From the NCBI GenBank assembly GCA_016763735.1, contig JAESTE010000174.1, forward strand, positions 1 through 11,583: a stretch of DNA of 11,583 nucleotides. The letters are read 5' to 3'. Shown here piece after piece: positions 1-6,808 of the stretch (its first letter is position 1; each line of letters opens with the position of its first letter). The notes under the pieces were generated by a model. That model made no database searches and was not told where the DNA came from. It was given only the letters and a program-made list of their open reading frames with translations. The stretch comes from Nitrospinaceae bacterium. Lineage in GTDB: Bacteria > Nitrospinota > Nitrospinia > Nitrospinales > VA-1. Position numbers and translations under genes: made by a program.

Positions 1-1758
1 AAACACCAAAATGTTTATCAGGATTTTTTTGGCTTTTCTGAAAAGCCGTTCGACCTTACCCCTGATCCTAAATACCTCTATTTGAGTCCGAAGCATAAAG
101 AAGTGCTGGCGCATCTGGTTTATGGTTTGCAAGAGAATAATGGTTTCTTGAAAATTATCGGCGAAGTGGGAACGGGTAAGACGATGATCTGCCGTAGTTT
201 TCTAAGGGAGCTTAGAACAGATTTTAACATTGCCTATATATTTAATCCGGCCATCAATGGACTGGAATTATTACAGACCATCAACAGTGAATTGGGATTG
301 CCCGGTAAAAGTAAAAGCAAAAAGAAACTGATCGACCTGCTCAACGTTTTTCTGCTGGAAGAAAGGGCGAAAGGCCACAGAGTAGTCGTTATTATTGATG
401 AAGCTCAGGATTTAGAACCCAAGGTTATGGAGCAATTGAGGTTGCTTTCGAATCTTGAAACCGATACCGAAAAACTCATTCAGATCGTATTGATCGGTCA
501 GCCGGAGTTGGACAAAGTCCTTGCCAAAGACGGACTGCGTCAGTTGCGTCAACGTATTACTATTCAATGGGAATTGTTACCGCTCAATCTTGAAGAGACC
601 CGTGGCTACATTCAACACAGGTTGAATGTGGCTTTAGGAAAAGGGAAGGTGCGCTTTTCTCGTCAAGCAGTCGAAATGATTTTTCGCTATTCGCGCGGAA
701 TTCCACGAATGATCAATGTCATCTGTGACCGGACTTTGCTGATCGCTTATACGGAAAGCACCAAAAAAATTAGTCCGCAAATTGTTAAAATTGCTGTGAA
801 AGATATTGGTAGTCTGGTACCGCTTGAATCCTGGGCCGACAAGTTTTGGAAGCTAGTGATCCCTTCGGCGATTGCAGCGGGAATTGGTTTCTTCGCTCTG
901 AACTTTTTTGCGTTACCAGAATTCGATAACAAACCGCAAGGCAAAGACATTGCCGCTTTAATTAAAGAAGACCCCATCGACCTGTCGTCACCGGGCGAAC
1001 TGATCAACTATTCTGCTGCTTCCGCAACAGTTGCTCTGAGTTCTCCAGTGAATGTGCCTGAAGTGGTGCCGCAGTCGGCTGTAGTTGCCTCTCCCAAACC
1101 AGTTTCAAGCAATGGAATGTTGAGTATTTCAGATTCGGGGAAACTTGTAACCTATCTATCCAGTCTGACGTTAATGGAAAGTAAGCTGGAAGCTGTTAAA
1201 TGGATTTTCGAAGCCTGGAATATTGCCCCCGAAAACCTTCAAGACAAAGAAGACCTGGAAATATTGATAGAGGACCATCAGCTACTTCAATATGAAATAA
1301 ATGGAACCATGAAACGGTTGCAGAGCCTCAATTATCCTGCACTGTTAGAGATTGCACTTCCCAATGCACAGGGAACCAAATATCTTGCCCTGTCTTCTAT
1401 CAAAGGGGATACAGGTGTGTTCGGATCGGTGGATAAAATTGAAATGCCGCTTTCGATCATCAATTCGATTTGGACAAGGAAAGCGATTGTCTTATGGAAA
1501 GACTTCGAAAACCTGCCGGAATCATTTGATCTGGGATTCAAAGGTAAAGAAGCGGTGTGGCTGCAAAAAAATCTTCGGCTTCTCGGTTATTTTCAAGGGA
1601 GAGAAGCTCCTTTATACGGACCCAAAACGATTCAAGCTGTAAGAAGGCTTCAGCGTAATAACAATATTAAAGATGATGGCAAATTTCAAATAGATAGTAA
1701 GATGCTTGTATATAATCTTCTGCAAATTTATCCGACCCCAGAGCTGGTAATCCGGTAA
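1..1758 (+). CDS. gspA: GspA/ExeA-like AAA ATPase of type II secretion, 5' partial
   Basis: The reading frame is open from base 1, and the family's N-terminal signature (FFGFSEKPFDLTPDP) is read from about base 25. The true start therefore lies before the window, and the TTG at 82 is not the start. Visible parts in order: AAA ATPase with Walker A GEVGTGKT (nt 160-183) and Walker B VVVIIDEAQD (nt 382-411); a single membrane helix (about nt 844-915); a Ser/Pro/Val-rich linker; and a C-terminal peptidoglycan-binding domain (about nt 1537-1720, with LGYF and YGPKTIQAVRRLQ). This order is that of ExeA/GspA, an inner-membrane ATPase that works with GspB to position the type II secretin in the cell wall. 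gspB follows after 20 nt, which supports the call. A related MshM-like ATPase is less likely, given the peptidoglycan-binding domain and the partner gene. Confidence 0.85.
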   Translation, partial: KHQNVYQDFFGFSEKPFDLTPDPKYLYLSPKHKEVLAHLVYGLQENNGFLKIIGEVGTGKTMICRSFLRELRTDFNIAYIFNPAINGLELLQTINSELGLPGKSKSKKKLIDLLNVFLLEERAKGHRVVVIIDEAQDLEPKVMEQLRLLSNLETDTEKLIQIVLIGQPELDKVLAKDGLRQLRQRITIQWELLPLNLEETRGYIQHRLNVALGKGKVRFSRQAVEMIFRYSRGIPRMINVICDRTLLIAYTESTKKISPQIVKIAVKDIGSLVPLESWADKFWKLVIPSAIAAGIGFFALNFFALPEFDNKPQGKDIAALIKEDPIDLSSPGELINYSAASATVALSSPVNVPEVVPQSAVVASPKPVSSNGMLSISDSGKLVTYLSSLTLMESKLEAVKWIFEAWNIAPENLQDKEDLEILIEDHQLLQYEINGTMKRLQSLNYPALLEIALPNAQGTKYLALSSIKGDTGVFGSVDKIEMPLSIINSIWTRKAIVLWKDFENLPESFDLGFKGKEAVWLQKNLRLLGYFQGREAPLYGPKTIQAVRRLQRNNNIKDDGKFQIDSKMLVYNLLQIYPTPELVIR

Positions 1759-1778
1759 CTCATATACAGGCATAGAAA

Positions 1779-2555
1779 ATGAGCACGATTTTAAAAACGC
1801 TAAAAAAACTTGAAGAAGAAAAAAGCGTTTTAGAAAAGGGATTGGACTTAAAGGAACTTGTTCTTCAAGATGAAGAAAACCTTTTTTTCAATTCACCTTC
1901 AGAGACTCCCCGAAAAATATTTTTAATAAGCGCAATATTATTTAGCGGAATCGCGTTCGGTCTGTTTTGGGCATGGAAGGGCAACCCCCCAGAGAATCAA
2001 GTTGTTCGGGTTTCACCGCCGAATACGGGTTATTATAAGACCCCGACACCAGTAAAAAATCAATATGTCACACCGGTTCCCGGCATACCGCTTTCAAATA
2101 TTCCTGAACAAAAAAAACCTTATCAAAGTCCTGCTTCAGAGAATAATTTTTATGCAGTAGAAAAAGAAATTCCAAACAATGTAGTGAGAACCATTGAGTC
2201 TGCTAAACCGCCAGCCGTTCTTGCAAGAGACAATTCTCAGAAGCAGCAACGACGGGATGTTTATGAAATCCAGTCTTTGATCGCATCCGCGAAATCGCTG
2301 GCAGACGAGCCGGAAGAAATTCTTATTCCACATTTCAACAACAGTCTCTCTATTCCCAATTTAAAAGTAAAAGGGATTATCTATTTTTCTCCAGAGAGTC
2401 CTTCCAATCATATTTTTGTTTCGACCTCAAAAAGTAATAATCATAAAATGCGCGTTGGAGATTCAATTGATTCCGCTACTCTTATGGAAATAGAATCAAC
2501 GGGTGCGGTGTTTGCTTATCAGGGTGAAACCGCTTTCCTGAATATCGGCCGCTAG
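1779..2555 (+). CDS. gspB: GspB-like type II secretion assembly protein
   Basis: The 258-residue protein begins MSTILKTLKKLEEEK, the short charged N-terminal helix typical of GspB/ExeB. One membrane helix follows (about residues 47-66). Next is a long Pro/Ser/Asn-rich periplasmic linker (about 70-185). The C-terminal globular domain (about 190-258) contains IPNLKVKGIIYF, MRVGDSID and AFLNIG, which match the T2SSB domain pattern. Known role: GspB binds GspA in the inner membrane, and together they help the secretin pass or anchor to peptidoglycan. The gene starts 20 nt after gspA stops, so the two are probably one transcript. No strong Shine-Dalgarno is visible before the ATG. Sequence conservation in this family is low, so the call rests on architecture, the C-terminal motif and the neighbour. 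Confidence 0.78.
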   Translation: MSTILKTLKKLEEEKSVLEKGLDLKELVLQDEENLFFNSPSETPRKIFLISAILFSGIAFGLFWAWKGNPPENQVVRVSPPNTGYYKTPTPVKNQYVTPVPGIPLSNIPEQKKPYQSPASENNFYAVEKEIPNNVVRTIESAKPPAVLARDNSQKQQRRDVYEIQSLIASAKSLADEPEEILIPHFNNSLSIPNLKVKGIIYFSPESPSNHIFVSTSKSNNHKMRVGDSIDSATLMEIESTGAVFAYQGETAFLNIGR

Positions 2556-2708
2556 GCGGCGAACCGCCGCTGGTGATAGGTCGACTCCCGTGAGGCTAAA
2601 CTGGGCCGCCAAGCTTTTTACTGTAATATTTCCGTCTTCGTAGAAGACCCTGCTAGTGACGATCCGTTGCGGCAAACCTGACCAAACTTTTTACTCGGAA
2701 CAGAAATA
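2555..2708 (+). other. Hairpin-rich intergenic region with a 14-bp direct repeat
   Basis: This gap follows gspB. A GC hairpin sits on the gspB stop codon (GGCGG/CCGCC, 2555-2568, loop CGAA, with an alternative GCGGC/GCCGC pairing at 2556-2570). It has no T-run, so it is not a standard terminator. A second hairpin, GTCTTC-GTA-GAAGAC, is at 2634-2648. The strings CCAAGCTTTTTACT (2609-2622) and CCAAACTTTTTACT (2682-2695) match at 13 of 14 positions, the second just upstream of the next gene. I compared it by eye with common riboswitch cores (fluoride, c-di-GMP, cobalamin, TPP, glycine) and found no fit. Confidence 0.35.
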
Positions 2709-3047
2709 TTGCACACGGTCTACAAAGCGATTTCACCGGAAGAGATGAATCGGATACTTGCTTATTGCAAGCAACATACTCTCTTTGAGATTTATCCCGG
2801 CGAAGAAGGTTCACAAAAAACGGTGATTGTAAATTCGCGTCAGGAAAACGAACCCTTGGAAAATTTTAAACCACTAGGTGCCTTTTATTGCAATTATCTG
2901 GGAGAAGGAATTATCTCTCTTGATCAGGAAGAGTCTGATTACGATGCGATGCCATCGGCGCAAAAACATGTGGTGGCGATCAAGCAGGTGATAGATATTC
3001 TTATCGAAAGAGCTCGCCCCGGAGCGCAACTGCAGTTTCCCGTTTGA
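2709..3047 (+). CDS. Conserved-looking hypothetical protein, 112 aa, TTG start
   Basis: I do not recognise this protein. It is 112 residues long, mildly acidic and soluble, with no signal peptide or membrane helix. The middle (about residues 50-80) looks like a beta-rich stretch (GAFYCNYLGEGIISLD), and the end (about 85-104) like an amphipathic helix (VVAIKQVIDILIERARPG). It has two cysteines, C20 and C60. The frame is closed by a TGA at 2679. The only usual start in range is TTG at 2709, preceded by a GGA at 2697-2699. Composition and codon use look coding, and the frame is uninterrupted in a region where other frames are broken. It lies alone between gspB and glyQ, with 153 nt and 199 nt gaps, so operon context gives no clue to function. 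Confidence 0.6.
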   Translation: MHTVYKAISPEEMNRILAYCKQHTLFEIYPGEEGSQKTVIVNSRQENEPLENFKPLGAFYCNYLGEGIISLDQEESDYDAMPSAQKHVVAIKQVIDILIERARPGAQLQFPV

Positions 3048-3188
3048 ACAAAGAATCTGCATAATTCTGAGATCCTTCCATCTGCGCTCATGCCAGAAAT
3101 GAGTATGTGCTCCGATTTACCAATACTGACGAATCTATAGTTAAGGGCTTGACTGTATTGTCTGGTTTCATAAGCTCTGACCAACTCG

Positions 3189-3205
3189 CCCCACGCGAAG
3201 TGGGG
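3189..3205. repeat. Inverted repeat/hairpin upstream of glyQ
   Basis: CCCCAC-GCGAA-GTGGGG is a perfect 6-bp stem with a 5-nt loop. It ends two bases before the proposed glyQ -35 box. It has no T-run. It could be the end of the upstream transcript, an operator, or a degenerate relative of the CCCAC-AAA-GTGGG hairpin in the 75-bp repeat downstream of glyQ. I cannot choose between these. Confidence 0.4.
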
Positions 3206-3207
3206 GG

Positions 3208-3235
3208 TTGACTTTGTTTGTTGATCTCTGATAAA
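3208..3235 (+). promoter_or_regulatory. Putative sigma70 promoter of glyQ
   Basis: TTGACT (3208-3213) and GATAAA (3230-3235) are separated by 16 nt. The block GGTTGACTTTG is identical to the one in the glyS promoter. Transcription would start about 5 nt before the glyQ ATG, giving an almost leaderless mRNA, and no clear Shine-Dalgarno is visible before that ATG. A weaker alternative, TTGACT-N16-TAAGCT, lies upstream at 3149-3176 and would give a normal leader. Confidence 0.45.
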
Positions 3236-3246
3236 CCCTATCGGCT

Positions 3247-4122
3247 ATGTATTTTCAAGATATCATTTTAAATCTTCAGAATTTTTGGGCATCACGCGAA
3301 TGCGCCATCCATCAGCCTTATGATATTGAGGTGGGGGCTGGCACGTTTAATCCCTGCACTTTTTTCAGGGTGTTGGGTCCCGAACCTTATAATGCTGCGT
3401 ATGTGGAACCCTCTCGCCGTCCGACCGATGGCAGGTATGGGAAAAACCCGAATCGGCTACAACATTACTACCAGTTTCAGGTGATTCTTAAACCGTCCCC
3501 GGAAGATGTACAGAATCAATATTTAAATAGTCTCACCGTTTTGGGCGTAGACCCTCTGAAGCACGATATCCGGTTTGTTGAGGATGATTGGGAGTCGCCG
3601 ACCCTGGGAGCCTGGGGGCTGGGTTGGGAAGTCTGGCTGGATGGTATGGAGATTACCCAGTTCACTTATTTTCAACAAGTGGGTGGCATAGATTTAAAAC
3701 CGGTTACCGTAGAGCTGACTTATGGATTGGAACGCATCGCGATGTATTTGCAAAATGTGGAAAATGTCTATGATTTGAAATGGAACAAAAATCTTCTATA
3801 TGGCGATGTCCACCTCGAAACGGAAAAACAGTTTTCCCGCTATAATTTTGAAGCTTCCAATAAGGAACGATTGTTTCAGTGGTTTGATATGTATGAAGCA
3901 GAAGCGAAAGAGTTGTTGGAAAAGGAACTGGTTCTTCCTGCTTATGATTACACGTTGAAATGTTCGCATGCATTTAACTTGTTAGATGCGAGAGGGGCTA
4001 TCAGCGTAACCGAGCGCACAGGTTTTATAGGGAGGGTTCGCAGCCTTTCGCGTTTATGTGCTGAAGTTTATGTGCAGCAGAGAGAGGCCATGCAGTTTCC
4101 TCTGTTAAAAAATAAATCTTAA
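3247..4122 (+). CDS. glyQ: Glycyl-tRNA synthetase alpha subunit
   Basis: The 291-residue protein is the catalytic subunit of the alpha2beta2 class II glycyl-tRNA synthetase, which charges tRNA-Gly in the cytoplasm. Family signatures are clear and intact: FQDIILNLQNFWA at the start, EVGAGTFNP, EPSRRPTDGRYG followed by NPNRLQHYYQFQV (motif 2 region), VEDDWESPTLGAWGLGWEVW, ITQFTYFQQVGGI, and TYGLERIAMYLQ (motif 3). The C-terminal helical part has CSHAFNLLDARGAISVTER. Length is normal for the family. The ATG at 3247 fits the usual N-terminus. The stop codon lies within the 75-bp repeat at 4118. glyS normally follows directly. Here it is 2.7 kb away, beyond an opposing gene, so the two subunits must be transcribed separately or through that gene's antisense strand. 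Confidence 0.98.
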   Translation: MYFQDIILNLQNFWASRECAIHQPYDIEVGAGTFNPCTFFRVLGPEPYNAAYVEPSRRPTDGRYGKNPNRLQHYYQFQVILKPSPEDVQNQYLNSLTVLGVDPLKHDIRFVEDDWESPTLGAWGLGWEVWLDGMEITQFTYFQQVGGIDLKPVTVELTYGLERIAMYLQNVENVYDLKWNKNLLYGDVHLETEKQFSRYNFEASNKERLFQWFDMYEAEAKELLEKELVLPAYDYTLKCSHAFNLLDARGAISVTERTGFIGRVRSLSRLCAEVYVQQREAMQFPLLKNKS

Positions 4123-4192
4123 TCCCACAAAGTGGGTTTAATTCCCCGTGGCTTGCCACGCCTGTTAAATAAAAATATTTTTGGGATACCCC
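4118..4192 (+). repeat. 75-bp palindrome-rich repeat, copy 1
   Basis: This copy matches the reverse complement of 11004-11078 at 74 of 75 positions; the one difference is A at 4140. It contains small hairpins: CCCAC-AAA-GTGGG, CGTGG-CTTG-CCACG and an AAAAATATTTTT palindrome. Short matching ends (ATCCC and GGGAT) lie near its borders. It starts two bases before the glyQ TAA and reaches to within 10 bp of the STAND gene's stop, so it lies between convergent genes and may help end transcription. It looks like a dispersed REP-like or MITE-like intergenic repeat. No transposase is in the window. Confidence 0.85.
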
Positions 4193-4201
4193 CGGGGTAG
4201 T

Positions 4202-6595
4202 TCATTCAGGTGAATTTTCGTTATCTGCCATGGTTGAGTTTTCACCCCATTTTCTTATTTGCGTACGCACTGTCATTAAATCGGGGTGCTTGATTTCTTC
4301 ATAAATTTTTAAGACTTCATTTGCACGCTCGCTGGCTTCGATAAATTTTTCCTGATTGCCCAATCCCATACATATTTTCCAGAGCGCTTCCCCTTCTAAC
4401 TCTCGATTGCCAATTTTTTTTGATAATTTCAGAGCATCTTCAAAGTAAATTGCTGCCTGGTCATTTTCATTATTTTCCTGATGCGTGCTCCCTAGTTGTA
4501 TCAATAGCCTGCCTTCTCCCTGCACGTCCTTGTTTTTCCGTGCCGAGAACAAACCCTTTTCGAGGTAAATAAGGGCTTTTGCTATATCTCCAGATTTAAC
4601 GGCGAGTTCGCTTAACTTTTTAGTTAACTCGGTTTCTAAAGGACGACCTTTTGTTCGTTGTGCGAGATCAAGGCCATCTTCAAAATAGTCGAGAGCTTTT
4701 TCCATTTCTTCCAGCCCCAGGCAAGTTTCCCCCAGCATGTTCAATAAATGAACCTGTTTTAATTTATCGTCTTTTTGTTTTGCCATTTCAAGAGCTTGGT
4801 CGCCATAATCAACGGCTTTTTGAAAGTCACCGATTTGGTTGTTTGCTTCTCCCAGTTTTTCCAAGATGTCCATCTCTTCCGACTTTCCTCCTGCCGCCTG
4901 GGTGAATTTAAGGTCTTGCTCTAGAAACTCTAGGGCGCGTTTATAATTTTTCAAGGCCATGCAGGCCACCCCCAAATGCCGGAGTGCCGTCTTCTCTCCC
5001 TGAGTGTCGCCGGTTTTTTTGCAAAGCAAGAGTGCGCGCTCCATGAATTCCAATGCTCTTTGTGGTTGGTTCAACCTGTTATATTCAGGCCCCAGATTCA
5101 AGAGATGCATACGTTCGGCTTCTTTATCATCCAGTTGCTGAGCTGCAGACAAAGCCGCTTCAAACCAGCGGATGGTTTCTGCAGGTTGTAACCGTTTCAC
5201 AATAAGCTCGGCACCATTTTCTGTATAGGCACTGCATATTTTTGCGGCATCTATATCTTTGGAACAATTTTTCTGGGCCCATTCCTGCCCGGCTTTAATG
5301 TTATCCAGTTCCTGGTCGAAATACATCATGCCTTTGATTTGGGCTTTACCGCCTTTGACGCTTAATTTTTGTGCTGTTTCCAGAGCGTTCATAAACTCGG
5401 TGGCCAAACGTCGCTCGGCCATTCCTTGTTCTCCACCTGATATAAGGGGTTTGACAAATTTCCTTACGAGATCATGTAGAGAAAAACGGTCATTGTTTTC
5501 ATTAGTTTGAACGAGGCCATATTGCACGAGACCAATCAGCGATAAATTATCGGTGTCTTCGCAAACAAATGATTCTGCTTTCGCGCTAAAGGAGCCAGGA
5601 AAAACAGTCAGTTTTCTTAGCACTACGGCTGCCTTGTCTGGCAAAAGAGTGTAGCTATATTTTAACGAAGCTTCGATGCCCGTGGCCAGGGTTTCGTTGT
5701 CACCATGGCCCAGGCCTTTTTTAACATCGCGAAACTTAGTGGCAAAATATTCTGGGTCCATCGTGGCGTTGATGGCAAACAATTTACCAATCAATTCCAG
5801 TGCGAGTGGAACGTCTTTACAGATTTTTGAAATTTCTTTTATCGCATGACTGAGTTTCGGGCAGAGCAGTGTCAGCATATTATGCGAATCAAGAAAATCC
5901 AAAGTATCCAGTTTAATGGAAACAAAACCCGGCTGGTTAACAGGTTTAACGGAAGTGACGATTAAAAGCCATGAAGGAGGGGGGATGAGAGATTTTATCT
6001 GTTTTGGGCCTGCAGCATTATCGAGAATCAGCATTCCCGATTGTCTTTTCAAAGTTGTTCGATACAGTTTTGCCAGAGCTTTTGTATCTGTTGGCAGAGT
6101 CTGGTTTGGCTTGAAGCGGGTGATGATTCGGCCCATTATTTCTACGGGTGAAGGGGCTTTCGGGTCACCGCCACGCATATCCATAAAAACCTGATCTCCA
6201 GGAAACTGCGAAGAGAATTTTCTAATCATCATTACAGCCAGGGTGGTTTTACCCGTGCCAGCGTGACCACTGAAGCTGATCATCACCGGTGGTTTACCAG
6301 TACGCGCTACAACATCTTTGAATATTTCTTTTCTTCCAATGAACAACTCGGGTTCAGGGGGAGGTAGATAAAGTTTGACATCACCCACGCCCATTTCAGG
6401 AGACATCTTGATTGCCTTTTCCACCAATTCTTTCGCCCTTTTTGCTTGATTGGGACTACGCAACTTAGGCTCGTTCGATTCTGAACTGGATGAACCAGAT
6501 GAGCCTTTTTTGCCAGAAGAGCCCTTTTTAGACATCTTTGAAATCAGGCCTGCGACAATAGCAATGACTGCAATGACTATAATGATTGTTGTCAT
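4202..6595 (-). CDS. Membrane-anchored STAND/NB-ARC NTPase with TPR array
   Basis: The 797-residue protein starts with a hydrophobic anchor (residues 3-19) and a Lys/Gly/Ser-rich linker (20-40). The NTPase follows (about 85-270): Walker A GHAGTGKTT (110-118), Walker B GMLILDN (187-193), a sensor-like strand LLIVTS, and the NB-ARC motif DVPLAL (261-266). A winged-helix region (about 310-385) includes RFSLHDLVRKF. The C-terminal half is TPR-like, with repeats in strict 40-residue steps (Leu or equivalent at 501, 541, 581, 621, 661, 701 and 741, and a weaker unit near 461). STAND proteins use such repeats to sense a ligand and then oligomerise. There is no recognisable effector domain, so signalling, scaffolding or defence are all possible. 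It is transcribed against glyQ and glyS and has its own upstream region. The ATG at 6595 has only a weak GAGAC-like ribosome site. Confidence 0.85.
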   Translation of the reverse strand: MTTIIIVIAVIAIVAGLISKMSKKGSSGKKGSSGSSSSESNEPKLRSPNQAKRAKELVEKAIKMSPEMGVGDVKLYLPPPEPELFIGRKEIFKDVVARTGKPPVMISFSGHAGTGKTTLAVMMIRKFSSQFPGDQVFMDMRGGDPKAPSPVEIMGRIITRFKPNQTLPTDTKALAKLYRTTLKRQSGMLILDNAAGPKQIKSLIPPPSWLLIVTSVKPVNQPGFVSIKLDTLDFLDSHNMLTLLCPKLSHAIKEISKICKDVPLALELIGKLFAINATMDPEYFATKFRDVKKGLGHGDNETLATGIEASLKYSYTLLPDKAAVVLRKLTVFPGSFSAKAESFVCEDTDNLSLIGLVQYGLVQTNENNDRFSLHDLVRKFVKPLISGGEQGMAERRLATEFMNALETAQKLSVKGGKAQIKGMMYFDQELDNIKAGQEWAQKNCSKDIDAAKICSAYTENGAELIVKRLQPAETIRWFEAALSAAQQLDDKEAERMHLLNLGPEYNRLNQPQRALEFMERALLLCKKTGDTQGEKTALRHLGVACMALKNYKRALEFLEQDLKFTQAAGGKSEEMDILEKLGEANNQIGDFQKAVDYGDQALEMAKQKDDKLKQVHLLNMLGETCLGLEEMEKALDYFEDGLDLAQRTKGRPLETELTKKLSELAVKSGDIAKALIYLEKGLFSARKNKDVQGEGRLLIQLGSTHQENNENDQAAIYFEDALKLSKKIGNRELEGEALWKICMGLGNQEKFIEASERANEVLKIYEEIKHPDLMTVRTQIRKWGENSTMADNENSPE

Positions 6596-6717
6596 TTAAG
6601 TATCTGTCTCATAGTTCAAGCAAAGGAAATTCCAGACAGGGCAAAATATGGAGTAAGACAGAGAATATATCATATTATGATTCCTGCTATTTGTGTTTCG
6701 TAGGAGAATTCTGAAGG
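6596..6717. other. Divergent intergenic region between the STAND gene and glyS
   Basis: This AT-rich stretch must hold the - strand promoter of the STAND gene and lies upstream of the glyS promoter. An AT-rich block around 6665-6680 (ATATATCATATTATGA) could supply a -10 for either strand. I see no convincing -35 partner on the - strand and no small gene. Confidence 0.3.
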
Positions 6718-6745
6718 TTGACTTTGAAAATTTTTGCTCGATAAT
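6718..6745 (+). promoter_or_regulatory. Putative sigma70 promoter of glyS
   Basis: TTGACT (6718-6723) and GATAAT (6740-6745) are 16 nt apart, both one base from consensus. The start would be near 6752, leaving a leader of about 57 nt before the glyS ATG at 6809. The 11-bp block GGTTGACTTTG also occurs at the glyQ promoter. No T-box features are visible in the leader. Confidence 0.65.
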
Positions 6746-6808
6746 ACTCATTTTTGCCCTTTATCATTTGTTTTCAGGAAATTCTGGTTTTAAAGACACC
6801 TTATTAAT

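Noticed and set aside
82..84. TTG at 82 as the start of the GspA-like gene
   Set aside because: The same frame upstream encodes the conserved N-terminal FFGF...LTPDP motif back to base 1, so the gene is cut by the window edge.
2556..2611. A tRNA or known riboswitch after gspB (GGCGGC start, GCCGCC end, a GGTCGACTCC stretch)
   Set aside because: It is too short for a tRNA, has no proper T-loop or anticodon arm, and does not match the riboswitch cores I compared by eye.
3149..3176. TTGACT-N16-TAAGCT as the main glyQ promoter
   Set aside because: The -10 is poor compared with the candidate at 3208-3235, which shares an 11-bp block with the glyS promoter. I keep it only as an alternative.
4651..6194. 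Several + strand frames inside the STAND gene
   Set aside because: They are short, lack ribosome sites and recognisable domains, and lie opposite a continuous 797-codon gene with clear motifs.
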